Shown here piece after piece: positions 27,136 through 35,837 of a DNA stretch of 64,000 bases. The notes beneath the pieces are model-generated. The model was not told where the DNA came from and did not search any database. It was given only the letters and a program-made list of their open reading frames with translations. The first letter of the stretch is position 1; every line of letters starts with the position of its first letter. The stretch is from assembly GCF_025449335.1 (NCBI RefSeq), contig NZ_CP104883.1, positions 1,108,501-1,172,500 of the forward strand, written 5' to 3'. This DNA is from Bartonella sp. HY328. GTDB taxonomy: Bacteria; Pseudomonadota; Alphaproteobacteria; Rhizobiales; Rhizobiaceae. The position numbers and the translations under genes are program-made.

Positions 27136-27171
27136 AAAACGGCTCTATTCCATTCGGTATAGGGCCGTTTT
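27136..27171. terminator. Terminator after the lysozyme-inhibitor gene
   Basis: 13-bp stem AAAACGGCTCTAT / ATAGGGCCGTTTT with one G-T pair, 10-base loop, A and T runs on both sides. Confidence 0.85.
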
Positions 27172-27343
27172 AATGTGCTTTTGCTGTTCGTTAAAGACTA
27201 AACTATCACAATATATAGTTATCACATATCCTTTAAATTCAATGAAGGTTTTTTTTCATTAAGGTAAAAGCCTATGGGGCGCGATTTTTAATCGTTTGAA
27301 GAATAATAAAGCAATCTAAATCTTTAATAAGTATAAGCATCTT

Positions 27344-27838
27344 TTAATTGATTTTGTGAGATTTATTATTCCAACGCCATTGCCACGGCTCAATAAAATG
27401 TCCCTGCCACATTCCTATTTTCTTTTGCTTGGCACTTTCTTGTACTTTATTATAATAGCCTTTTGAATAGCGCGGCCAATCAAGGGCAAAGCCTTTGCCG
27501 ACCATGTATTTGCCAATATCTTGTTTGTCGGCCCTCGTACATTGTGCTACAAAGCGCTTATATTTATCCTTATATTGTATTTCGCACTGGATTGGTTGGG
27601 ACTTGTTAAGCCAATCGGCCAAAGCCAAGGATGCTTTTTGTCCGCAAAGGTAATCTTGTCCGTTGGTATTGCTGCATAATTGATTGCTTTCTGGGGCATC
27701 AATGCCCCAAATGCGAATTCTTGTACCATGAATATCTATTGTATCGCCATCAATAACCGATGCGCGGCCTGAAATTATTTCACCTGCTATAAGTGGATTG
27801 GCAAAAACCATAAAAAATACAAAAATAAAAAAACGCAT
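27344..27838 (-). CDS. Secreted thermonuclease-like (SNase) protein
   Basis: A 164-residue protein with a signal peptide (FFIFVFFMVFANPLIAG). The staphylococcal-nuclease fold is shown by VIDGDTIDIHGTRIRIWGIDAPES (Asp and Arg of the Ca site), GQKASLALADWL, and KYKRFVAQCTRADKQDIGKYMVGKGFALDWPRY. Catalytic Arg35, Glu43 and Arg87 of the staphylococcal enzyme correspond to the Arg of RIRIWG, the Glu of APES and the Arg of KRFVAQ. It would degrade DNA or RNA in the periplasm or outside. Four cysteines suggest disulfides. It is a single gene. Confidence 0.88.
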   Translation of the reverse strand: MRFFIFVFFMVFANPLIAGEIISGRASVIDGDTIDIHGTRIRIWGIDAPESNQLCSNTNGQDYLCGQKASLALADWLNKSQPIQCEIQYKDKYKRFVAQCTRADKQDIGKYMVGKGFALDWPRYSKGYYNKVQESAKQKKIGMWQGHFIEPWQWRWNNKSHKIN

Positions 27839-28288
27839 TTAGAAAACCTGTTGGACTTTGAGTAAGCCACTTAGTCTCATTTAATTTAATATGTGTATAT
27901 ATTAAAATTATATAACTAACTAATATTTAAGCTTCGGGTGGAATTACGAGTTAGTTTGGCTCATTTTGCGGTGCAAATGGCTAAAGGTTTTGGATATGTG
28001 GATTTTAACGCTTGTGTCAGGAATGTGAAATTGCTAAAAAATATAGGATTTTGGTAGGATTAAACTGAAAATATATCCGCTGGTAATGTGTTTATTTTGC
28101 TAAAGATGTAATGCAAAATTAGCAAAGATAAACACGTTTAGACGGAATATAGCACTCATTGGTTGAGCGTAAAGCAGCTATATTTGATGGTCTATTATGC
28201 TTGCCTTTGTGTGTTTAATAGTGAATTTCATAAGGTTGACTTGTTAATTATGCATCAATATTGAGCAAAGGATAAGGGGAAGTTTATT
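27839..28288. other. Long upstream region of the liv operon
   Basis: 450 bases between the divergent nuclease and livJ genes with no credible gene. It contains the long imperfect hairpin at 28088-28135 (separate entry) and a possible sigma-70-like promoter: TTGACT at 28236-28241 and TATTGA at 28259-28264, 17 bases apart. Confidence 0.45.
28088..28135. promoter_or_regulatory. Long imperfect hairpin upstream of livJ
   Basis: Arms GTGTTTAT-T-TTGCTAA (28088-28103) and TTAGCAA-AG-ATAAACAC (28119-28135) pair over 15 bp with a small internal bulge and a 15-base loop. No T-run follows on either strand, so it is not a simple terminator. It may be an operator with two nested dyads or a leader RNA structure. 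Confidence 0.5.
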
Positions 28289-29419
28289 ATGATAAAAAAA
28301 ATTCTTGCGACAACGATTGCCGTTGTTGCCATGTCGGCTAATGCTTTTGCCGCAGATCCAATTAAGATTGGTGTTTATTTGCCGCTTACTGGGCAAAATG
28401 CATTTGGCGGCCAGCTAGAGCTTGAGGGCGTCCAGCTCGCCAATAAGATAAAGTCAGAAGTTTTAGGCCGTCCTGTAGAATTGATTATTGTCGATAATAA
28501 ATCCGATAAGGTTGAAGCGGCTAATGCGGTTATGCGTTTAACAGCGAGTGACAAGGTTACCGGTATTATTGGCACCTATGGTTCTTCATTGGCGCTTGCG
28601 GGCGGTGAAGTTTCAGAACAGGCTAAAACACCTTCTATCGCAACATCAGCAACCAATCCATTGGTAACACAAGGTAAAAAATATTACTTCCGTGCCAGCT
28701 TTATAGATCCTTATCAAGGCGCAGGAGCTGCAACTTATGCAATCCAATCCTTACATGCGAAGAAAGCCGCAATTTTAAAAGATGTTTCTAATGATTATGC
28801 AATAGGTCTTGCTAATTATTTTAACTCATCTTTCAAGAAGCAGGGCGGTGATGTTGTCGCTAACTTAAACTATAATTCGGGGGATCAGGATTTTTCTGCA
28901 GCTTTAACCCAAATTATCGCACAAGAGCCTGATGTTCTTTTTATCCCTGCCTATTTTGCTGAAGGTGCAATCATCATGAAGCAAGCCCGTGAGCTTGGTG
29001 CGACATTCCGCATCATGGGCGGCGATGCAATGGATAATCCAGAAACAGTAACTATTGGTGGTGAAGCAGCTGAAGGTTTCTTACATACGACATTTCCTTA
29101 TGATGAAAATATGCCAAATATGCCGGAAGCTGCCAAAGAGTTTACCACTGCATGGCGAGCAACTTTCCCCAATAAAGAACCTAATGTGAATGCTGTTCTT
29201 GGCTATACATCCTATATGATGTTCATAGAAGCGATAGAAAAGGCTGGCAGTGATGATCGCGAAATGATTACAGCAGAGCTTGAAAAACTTAAAGATTTCC
29301 AGACACCTTTTGGACCAATGACTATGGATAGTGGTCATAATCCTGAAATTCCAATCGGTGTAATTGAAATTAAAGATGGCAAGCGCACCTATCTTGGTGA
29401 AGTTAAGCCTGCGCTTTAA
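28289..29419 (+). CDS. livJ: Branched-chain amino-acid ABC transporter, substrate-binding protein
   Basis: A 376-residue periplasmic binding protein: signal peptide KKILATTIAVVAMSANAFA-AD, then IKIGVYLPLTGQNAFGGQLELEGVQLA, the Leu/Ile/Val-binding (type I) fold start. GIIGTYGSSLALAGGEVSEQAKTPSIATSATNP is the ligand-binding hinge segment. It delivers branched-chain amino acids or a related amide or polar amino acid to LivHMGF; specificity is not readable. AAGGATAAGGGGAAG precedes the ATG. It is first in the order livJ-H-M-G-F, with 278 bases and a weak stem-loop before livH, an arrangement that often gives more binding protein than permease. Confidence 0.93.
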   Translation: MIKKILATTIAVVAMSANAFAADPIKIGVYLPLTGQNAFGGQLELEGVQLANKIKSEVLGRPVELIIVDNKSDKVEAANAVMRLTASDKVTGIIGTYGSSLALAGGEVSEQAKTPSIATSATNPLVTQGKKYYFRASFIDPYQGAGAATYAIQSLHAKKAAILKDVSNDYAIGLANYFNSSFKKQGGDVVANLNYNSGDQDFSAALTQIIAQEPDVLFIPAYFAEGAIIMKQARELGATFRIMGGDAMDNPETVTIGGEAAEGFLHTTFPYDENMPNMPEAAKEFTTAWRATFPNKEPNVNAVLGYTSYMMFIEAIEKAGSDDREMITAELEKLKDFQTPFGPMTMDSGHNPEIPIGVIEIKDGKRTYLGEVKPAL

Positions 29420-29427
29420 TATTAGTT

Positions 29428-29457
29428 TGGGCATTGGTAAAAAGCTGATGCCCATTT
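29428..29457 (+). terminator. Weak stem-loop between livJ and livH
   Basis: TGGGCAT / ATGCCCA with a 13-base loop followed by TTTA, 9 bases after the livJ stop. It may lower read-through into livHMGF or protect the livJ message. Confidence 0.45.
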
Positions 29458-29697
29458 ACTCTTAAAATTTGCCTGTAATTAAAAATTTTTTATTTTTAAA
29501 TTATGCAAACGATTTTGCTAGTTTAATGACAATGGGCCGGTTTGATGATAGCTCGTCATAAAAAATTTTTAATGATATGTAAAATTAGTAAATCATTGAA
29601 AATTCACTTAAATCGAGGTGCACTTAAAGTGGCTGTTTAAGAGAGTTGCGATGTACAATAAATCAGCAAGGCTGATTTGATCAAAGAAGGGAATGAG

Positions 29698-30774
29698 ATG
29701 AGCACAGAAATGTTCATCCAGCATTTTTTTAATGCTTTGGCGCTTGGTTCGCTATATGGGCTTATTGCCATAGGTTATACCATGGTTTATGGTATTTTGC
29801 GCCTTATCAATTTCGCCCATGGCGATATTTTTATGTTGGGCGCTTATTTTGTCTTTTTTTCAACCATTAGTTTTATGCCGGCGTGGCTTGCTGTTTTGCT
29901 GATTTTACTGGCATTTATGGTTTATTATTCGGTCTTTGTCGGATTTAGGCAAAGACCGAAAATCTATTGGCTGTTATTTAGTTTTGTTCTCTTTATCGCT
30001 CTTATTTATTACGGTTTTATTGCACCTCAAGACTTTACACCAATTTGGATTTTAGCTGTTTGTTTTTCTGTCTTTGTCACCAGTGCGGCTGGTATTACCG
30101 TTGACCGTGTGGCCTATAAGCCATTGCGCGATGCGCCAAGAATTTCAGCTCTCATCAGTGCAATTGGTATGTCCTTTTTGATCGAAAATTTGGCAACAGT
30201 GCTTTTTAGTGGGGTGCCTAAAGCTGTTAAGCAACCTGAAATAATCGCCAAGCCAATTTTATGGCAATATGGCGAAGGCGCCAGCGGAATTATTCGTATT
30301 GTGCCAATGGCAATTATTGTACCCATTGTTACGGTTGTTTTAGTTATCGCTTTGCTGTTTATCATTAATAAAACCAAACCTGGGCTTGCTATGCGTGCCA
30401 TCTCGCGCGATATCGAGACCACGCGTTTAATGGGTGTATCTGTTAATAAGATTATCGCTTTTACTTTTGGTCTTGGTTCCGCACTTGCTGCTATTGCCGG
30501 TATTATGTGGGCATTGCGTTATCCGCAAATCCATCCATATATGGGCATTGTTCCGGGGCTTAAAGCCTTTATTGCTGCAGTGATTGGTGGTATTGGCTCT
30601 ATTCAAGGTGCAATGCTGGGTGGACTTTTACTTGGCTTTATCGAAATTATGATCATTGCATTTTTCCCTGAATTGTCTGGCTATCGCGACGCGTTTGCCT
30701 TTATTTTGCTTATCCTCATTTTGCTGGTTATGCCAACAGGTATTATGGGCAAGAAAAGTCAGGAGAAAATTTGA
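29698..30774 (+). CDS. livH: Branched-chain amino-acid ABC transporter permease LivH
   Basis: Inner-membrane permease, 358 residues. GSLYGLIAIGYTMVYGILRLINFAHGDIFMLGAY is the hallmark N-terminal block, and GLGSALAAIAGIMWAL...GLKAFIAAVIGGIGSIQGAMLGG the permease EAA-like region. E. coli LivH has about 308 residues; the extra length is a ~45-residue, largely hydrophobic insertion at residues ~75-120 (around FRQRPKIYWLLFSFVLFIALIYYG), which adds one or two membrane spans. ATG 29698 is chosen because GAAGGGA lies 7 bases upstream. The stop overlaps livM by one base. Confidence 0.94.
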   Translation: MSTEMFIQHFFNALALGSLYGLIAIGYTMVYGILRLINFAHGDIFMLGAYFVFFSTISFMPAWLAVLLILLAFMVYYSVFVGFRQRPKIYWLLFSFVLFIALIYYGFIAPQDFTPIWILAVCFSVFVTSAAGITVDRVAYKPLRDAPRISALISAIGMSFLIENLATVLFSGVPKAVKQPEIIAKPILWQYGEGASGIIRIVPMAIIVPIVTVVLVIALLFIINKTKPGLAMRAISRDIETTRLMGVSVNKIIAFTFGLGSALAAIAGIMWALRYPQIHPYMGIVPGLKAFIAAVIGGIGSIQGAMLGGLLLGFIEIMIIAFFPELSGYRDAFAFILLILILLVMPTGIMGKKSQEKI

Positions 30775-31904
30775 TGTCACGATCAACTCAAGTTATCCTT
30801 TCTTTATTTGCTTGCCTATGTCTTATTAGTTTTCTCTTTTATGCTGAAAGACATTTTGATGGCTATCAATTGCGTATTCTTAACCTTATCGCCATTAATG
30901 CTATATTAGCGGTTTCGCTCAATTTGATTTATGGGTTTACTGGCATGTTTTCTTTAGGGCATGCTGGTTTTATGGCAATTGGTGCTTATGTTTGCGCCAT
31001 TTTATTATTGTCACCTGAGCAAAAGGAAATAATGTGGATTTTGGAGCCAATGTTTGGCCCCTTGCAAAATGCCCATTTGCCCTTTTTCTTTGCGGTAATT
31101 GCAGGGGGCTTTTGTGCTGCCATTATCGGGCTTGTCATTGCATTACCCGTATTACGGCTTGGTGGTGATTATCTAGGTATTGCAACACTAGGTTTTGCTG
31201 AAATTATTCGCGTAGTGATTACTAATGCTACCCCAATAACTAATGGCTCTCTTGGTATTAAAGGCATACCTCAAGAAGCGACACTTTGGTGGAATTATGG
31301 CTGGCTTGCCTTCACCGTTATTTTTGTCGTTTTGTTGTTGCGCTCCAATACAGGCAATGTCTTGCGTTCTATTCGCGATGATGAAATTGCTGCGAAGACC
31401 ATGGGCGTCAATACATTTTTCTATCGTTCAGCATCCTTTACGATTGGTGCTTTTTTTGCTGGGGTTGGCGGTGCGCTTATGGCGGCGCTTATTTCCACCA
31501 TTGATCCTAAAATGTTTAACTTCTTGCTGACTTTCAACATTTTGATGATTGTTGTTGCAGGTGGTCTTGGCTCTATTACTGGCAGTATTGTCGGTTCAGT
31601 GATTATTACATACTTGCTTGAGAAATTGCGAATTGTTGAAAATCCGTTCTCCCCAGGCGTTGTCCACATTCCTGGTTTTCCTAATGCTAGCATTGATCTT
31701 AGCTTTATCAATATACCCGGTATACCCGGCCTGCGTATGGTGGTGTTTTCCGTTTTATTAATGGCTATTATTTTATTTTGGCGACGTGGATTATTAGGGC
31801 AAAATGAGTTTACATGGAATAATGCGCTTTCTTTAATAAAGCGGGTTTGGTTCTTTATAGTTGGTCGTAACACAAAAGCTAAAAAGCATGGAGAAGGCCA
31901 ATGA
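30774..31904 (+). CDS. livM: Branched-chain amino-acid ABC transporter permease LivM
   Basis: Inner-membrane permease, 376 residues, partner of LivH. LNLIYGFTGMFSLGHAGFMAIGAYVCAIL and LRLGGDYLGIATLGFAEIIRVVI are LivM signatures; SIRDDEIAAKTMGVNTFFYRSASFTIGAFFAGVGGALMA is the coupling region for the ATPases. ATG 30774 is the first base after TG of the livH stop (TGATG) and has AGGAG 8 bases upstream. The stop overlaps livG by four bases, so translation is coupled. Confidence 0.95.
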   Translation: MSRSTQVILSLFACLCLISFLFYAERHFDGYQLRILNLIAINAILAVSLNLIYGFTGMFSLGHAGFMAIGAYVCAILLLSPEQKEIMWILEPMFGPLQNAHLPFFFAVIAGGFCAAIIGLVIALPVLRLGGDYLGIATLGFAEIIRVVITNATPITNGSLGIKGIPQEATLWWNYGWLAFTVIFVVLLLRSNTGNVLRSIRDDEIAAKTMGVNTFFYRSASFTIGAFFAGVGGALMAALISTIDPKMFNFLLTFNILMIVVAGGLGSITGSIVGSVIITYLLEKLRIVENPFSPGVVHIPGFPNASIDLSFINIPGIPGLRMVVFSVLLMAIILFWRRGLLGQNEFTWNNALSLIKRVWFFIVGRNTKAKKHGEGQ

Positions 31905-32683
31905 GTGACACAATCCTAACTCTTGATAAAGTCACCATGCGCTTTGGTGGCCTAACTGCGGTAAATGGTGTTGAAGCAAATATAAAACGCGGTTCGATTT
32001 CTGGTATTATCGGCCCTAATGGCGCTGGCAAAACAACCCTATTTAATATGATTTCGGGCTTTTATACGCCGACAAGCGGTAAAATTCTTCTCGAAGGTCA
32101 AAAGGTTTCGGGGCTTCCAGCTGATAAGGTTTGCAAACGCCATATTGCCCGTACATTTCAAAATATTCGGTTGTTTTCTGGGTTGACTGTTTTGCAAAAT
32201 GTTATGGTTGGTGCCCATTTACGCCAAAAATCGGCTTGGTTTTCGGCAGCATTTTTATGGCCAAAAGCACTGCGCGAAGAAAAAGCAGTAAAAAACCAAT
32301 GTATGGAATTATTGGAAAGGGTTAATCTAGCGCATCTTGCTGATCAGCCTGCGACGTCCTTGCCCTATGGCGCCCAAAGAAGTTTAGAAATTGCTCGGGC
32401 CCTTGCCACCAATCCCAAGCTTTTATTGCTTGATGAACCTGCAGCAGGTATGAACCCGCAAGAAAGTGAAGAATTGCGCCATTTTATTGCTAAAATTCGC
32501 GATGATTTCAATCTCACCATCCTGCTTATTGAGCATGATATGCATGTGGTTATGAAGCTTTGTGAGCATATTTGGGTGCTTGAATATGGCACGTGTATTG
32601 CCGATGGCCTTCCACTGGATATTCGTAATAATCCAAAAGTAATTGAAGCCTATTTAGGTGGTGAAATTCATGTCAATTCTTGA
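31901..32683 (+). CDS. livG: Branched-chain amino-acid ABC transporter ATP-binding protein LivG
   Basis: Cytoplasmic ATPase, 260 residues. Walker A GPNGAGKTTLFN, a Q-loop in FQNIRLFSG, the signature region LPYGAQRSLEIARALA (a LivG-type variant of LSGGQ), Walker B LLLLDEPAAGMNP and the switch His in LLIEHDMHVVM. It pairs with LivF to energise LivHM. ATGA overlap with livM; livF starts inside its last codons. Confidence 0.95.
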   Translation: MSDTILTLDKVTMRFGGLTAVNGVEANIKRGSISGIIGPNGAGKTTLFNMISGFYTPTSGKILLEGQKVSGLPADKVCKRHIARTFQNIRLFSGLTVLQNVMVGAHLRQKSAWFSAAFLWPKALREEKAVKNQCMELLERVNLAHLADQPATSLPYGAQRSLEIARALATNPKLLLLDEPAAGMNPQESEELRHFIAKIRDDFNLTILLIEHDMHVVMKLCEHIWVLEYGTCIADGLPLDIRNNPKVIEAYLGGEIHVNS

Positions 32684-33380
32684 AATTAAAGACCTTCATG
32701 TACGTTATGGTGCGATTAAGGCAGTGCATGGTATTTCCTTAAAAATCAAACATGGCAGTATCGTTACTTTAATCGGCGCTAATGGTGCAGGCAAAAGCTC
32801 AACTGTTCGCTCAATCGCTGGTTTAAATCGCAGTGTAAGTGGCGAAATATTATACAAGGGTGAACAAATTCTTGGGTTGCCGCCTGAATTGGTTATTCGA
32901 AAAGGTATTGCGTTAAGCCCTGAAGGCCGGCGAATTATGCCGCATTTAACCGTTTTAGAAAATTTGGAGCTAGGTGCATATATTCGCAATGATAAAGCGG
33001 GTATTAAGCAAGATATTGAATGGGTTTTTGACCTGTTCCCAAGGCTGCGTGAGCGTTCCAAACAGCTTGGCGGCACAATGTCGGGTGGTGAACAGCAAAT
33101 GCTTGCAGTGGGGCGTGCTTTGATGAGCAATCCCGATCTTGTTATGCTGGATGAGCCTTCCTTGGGGCTCGCGCCAATTTTGGTTCAAGAAATTTTTTCA
33201 ATCATTTTAAAGATTAATAAAATGGGTAAAACTGTTTTGTTAATTGAGCAAAATGCCAATGCAGCTTTATCTATTGCCCATCATGCTTATATTCTTGAAG
33301 TTGGTAATATTATCAAGGAAGGCGAAGGGAAAGCTTTATTGGAAGATCCAAGCATAAAACAAGCTTATCTTGGTGGCTAA
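32670..33380 (+). CDS. livF: Branched-chain amino-acid ABC transporter ATP-binding protein LivF
   Basis: Cytoplasmic ATPase, 236 residues. Walker A GANGAGKSSTVRSI, FSPEGRRIMPHLTVLENL-type Q-loop region (SPEGRRIMPHLTV), signature MSGGEQQMLAVGRALM, Walker B LVMLDEPSLGLAP and switch His/Gln region LLIEQNANAAL. ATG 32670 is chosen with AGGTGG 8 bases upstream; two in-frame GTG codons at 32658 and 32661 are less likely. It overlaps livG by 14 bases and is the last gene of the operon, which ends in the stem-loop at 33419-33445. Confidence 0.95.
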   Translation: MSILEIKDLHVRYGAIKAVHGISLKIKHGSIVTLIGANGAGKSSTVRSIAGLNRSVSGEILYKGEQILGLPPELVIRKGIALSPEGRRIMPHLTVLENLELGAYIRNDKAGIKQDIEWVFDLFPRLRERSKQLGGTMSGGEQQMLAVGRALMSNPDLVMLDEPSLGLAPILVQEIFSIILKINKMGKTVLLIEQNANAALSIAHHAYILEVGNIIKEGEGKALLEDPSIKQAYLGG

Positions 33381-33418
33381 ATCATCAAGCTTTGCATTGC
33401 TCTTATTTATCTTAATTA

Positions 33419-33445
33419 AAAAGGGAGGCTTAAAGCCTCCCTTTT
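33419..33445. terminator. Terminator of the liv operon
   Basis: 12-bp perfect stem AAAAGGGAGGCT / AGCCTCCCTTTT with a 3-base loop. It also ends in an A-run on the opposite side and may terminate ndvA (minus), which is convergent. Confidence 0.9.
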
Positions 33446-33482
33446 ATATTACTTAAACTGACAATCTGCCTTTAAATAAGTC

Positions 33483-35270
33483 TTAAGCAACTTCGCGGTT
33501 TGGAAATTTTGTAACATTGCCCGAATAATTATCAGGCATTTCTTGTTCTATAGTTAAGCCGCCCGCACGTAGTAATTGGGTGAACCGGCCACCTTTTAGT
33601 GAAAGCTCACGGAATGAGCCTTGTTCAATAATGCGCCCCTGATCCATGAAAAGAACAAGATCAGCATTGCGTACTGTTGATAGGCGGTGAGCAATCACAA
33701 AAGTTGTGCGGTCACGGCTAACCTGATCAATGGCATCTTTAACTTTAGCTTCGGTTTCAACGTCTAAGGCACTTGTTGCTTCATCAAGTACCAAAATAGG
33801 TGCATTCTTTAAAACAGCGCGGGCAATTGCAAGGCGTTGACGTTCACCACCTGAAAGACGTGAGCCACGTTCACCAACTTTGGCCTGATAGCCATTGCCC
33901 TTTACCAAAATAAAATCATGGGCAGCAGCGCTTTTAGCGGCATCTTCAATTTCTTTAACGCTAGCACCTTGCTTACCAATGCCGATGTTTTCAAGGATTG
34001 AACGGTTAAATAGCCCAGCATCTTGGAAAACAGTGGCAAGACATTTACGCAATGAATCGCGTGAAATTTTACGCGTATCAGTACCATCGATAGAAATATT
34101 ACCAACTGCTGGATCATATACCCGTTGTAAAAGGTTGATCAAAGTGGTTTTACCTGCCCCTGTTGGACCAACGATGGCAACGGTTTGTCCAGCTTTTGCT
34201 TCAAAGCAAACATCATAAACGCCCTGGCCAGAATTAGCAAATTCAAAGGTTACATGATCAAACTTAACGAAGCCTTTTACATTTTCCAATGCTGGTAGAT
34301 TTTGTGGCTCTGCTTGGGCAATGGTTGAATCTTCCATTTCATAAAATTCATCAAGCTTAGCGCGTGAAGATACTGCAAGGTTGATAAAGGCAGTGATTTG
34401 ATCAAGACGACCAATCATCAATTGTGCAAAGCCAACAAAGGCAACAACATTGCCAACAACCATTTGGCCGCGTGATACAAGTACGGCGCCAAGTAGAAGT
34501 ACAACTACCATAGAAATAGTGGACGCCATACGATTTAAGCCACTTGCTAAAGCCCACCAATTTAGAACGGGATATTGGGCGCCAAGTAAACTCTCTGTAT
34601 GCTGACGCAATGCTTTAGATTCTGCTTGAATGCGGTTATAGCCTTGAACAACCGATACGTTGGAAATTGAATCTGAAACATGTTCAAATAATGTATGGTG
34701 GTGATGTTCAATAGCTTCTTGTCCGTCCTTGGTCTTTTTCATAACCAAGCGAGCAATCATCACATATACAACGCCTAGTACAGCAAGCACCATAGTCAAA
34801 CGCCAATCCATTGACAGCGCAGTTGGTACCAACATAACTAGAACAACAATAGTTGAAAGATGTTGGCGCATAAATTCAAGCCAAATGGCAGAAAGTGAAT
34901 CTGTCGCGCGAATAAGTGTATGCAAAGCGCTAGAGGTACCGCGCCCCTGATGCCAAGATAGTGGCATAGCAATGATACGCTCATAGGATTTTGTTAAAGT
35001 ATCAAGGCGCAAGCGATGGGCCAAGCGGTCGGCTCCGCGCGCAACGAGTACATAAGCAACAATATTAAAAATACCAAAGCCAACCCATAGGCTAAGATTA
35101 GTGAAAACATCACCCTTATCAGCAATGGCACCGATGATGCGGCCAAATAAAATAGGTTCGGCGATAACAATTATCGACAAAATAACATTGGCTAGACAAA
35201 TCGATATAGCCGATTTTTTTTCTCCGCCAAGATAGGAAAGCGCACGCATATAAGTTTGAAATATTGACAC
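33483..35270 (-). CDS. ndvA: Cyclic beta-1,2-glucan ABC exporter NdvA/ChvA
   Basis: A 595-residue half-transporter: six membrane helices (ABC type 1) followed by an ATPase domain. The protein follows Brucella/Rhizobium NdvA nearly throughout: RGADRLAHRLRLDTLTKSYER, LSWHQGRGTSSALHTLIRAT, YPVLNWWALASGLNRMASTISMVVVLLLGA and SGQGVYDVCFEAKAG. ATPase motifs: GPTGAGKTTLINLLQR, RLSGGERQRLAIARA and ILVLDEATSALD. It exports cyclic beta-1,2-glucan from cytoplasm to periplasm, where it acts in osmoadaptation and host interaction. The start is GTG at 35270 with GGAG about 10 bases upstream. The glucan synthase gene is not in the window. Confidence 0.95.
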   Translation of the reverse strand: MSIFQTYMRALSYLGGEKKSAISICLANVILSIIVIAEPILFGRIIGAIADKGDVFTNLSLWVGFGIFNIVAYVLVARGADRLAHRLRLDTLTKSYERIIAMPLSWHQGRGTSSALHTLIRATDSLSAIWLEFMRQHLSTIVVLVMLVPTALSMDWRLTMVLAVLGVVYVMIARLVMKKTKDGQEAIEHHHHTLFEHVSDSISNVSVVQGYNRIQAESKALRQHTESLLGAQYPVLNWWALASGLNRMASTISMVVVLLLGAVLVSRGQMVVGNVVAFVGFAQLMIGRLDQITAFINLAVSSRAKLDEFYEMEDSTIAQAEPQNLPALENVKGFVKFDHVTFEFANSGQGVYDVCFEAKAGQTVAIVGPTGAGKTTLINLLQRVYDPAVGNISIDGTDTRKISRDSLRKCLATVFQDAGLFNRSILENIGIGKQGASVKEIEDAAKSAAAHDFILVKGNGYQAKVGERGSRLSGGERQRLAIARAVLKNAPILVLDEATSALDVETEAKVKDAIDQVSRDRTTFVIAHRLSTVRNADLVLFMDQGRIIEQGSFRELSLKGGRFTQLLRAGGLTIEQEMPDNYSGNVTKFPNREVA

Positions 35271-35837
35271 GGTATTCGTGCTCCATAAAATATAGCTAGA
35301 AATTAAATTCTCTTTGCCTTATTTCATGCCCTAATGACTAATATGTGTCAGGGAAAGCCACTTTTGGAATCGCATTGTAACCAGTCGTGATAATTAGTTT
35401 TTTAAAAAATGTTAAAATTTATTTAAAAAAAACCTATCGATCAAACAGAAAGTTTTCTAATTTTCAAATTAGTGGGATGATGGAACTACACCATTTTGGT
35501 AACATATTGGTATTTAATGATTTTTATTGTTTTAATTGCGCGCTAATGTGCTTAACTAATCGATTTAAATGCAAATTTAGTCAGATAAAAAGCACGGTTT
35601 TGTTCTTGAAATTAGTAAGACTTGGATACAATTAAAAACAAAATGTGATTTAAAGGTTTTCACCAAACTATCATGATGACGATGCATTTTGATGGATTGG
35701 CATTACTTTGATGATGCTGATTCTAGAAAATTTAGCTAAAAGATGCGGAAAAGCAAATATATATTGCATTTGATAGTGGTAATATTGCATTAAGGTGCAA
35801 AGAAGATACGACTGCCATTGGGCAAGGAGATAAGCGC
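35271..35837. other. 567-base intergenic region ndvA / rluC
   Basis: Divergent spacing with very AT-rich sequence. An 82-codon open frame at 35387-35635 has atypical composition and no ribosome site and is not called. No clear repeat, promoter or operator was found. Confidence 0.5.

Noticed and set aside
35387..35635. 82-codon open frame between ndvA and rluC
   Set aside because: Very AT-rich, no ribosome site, no recognisable motif.
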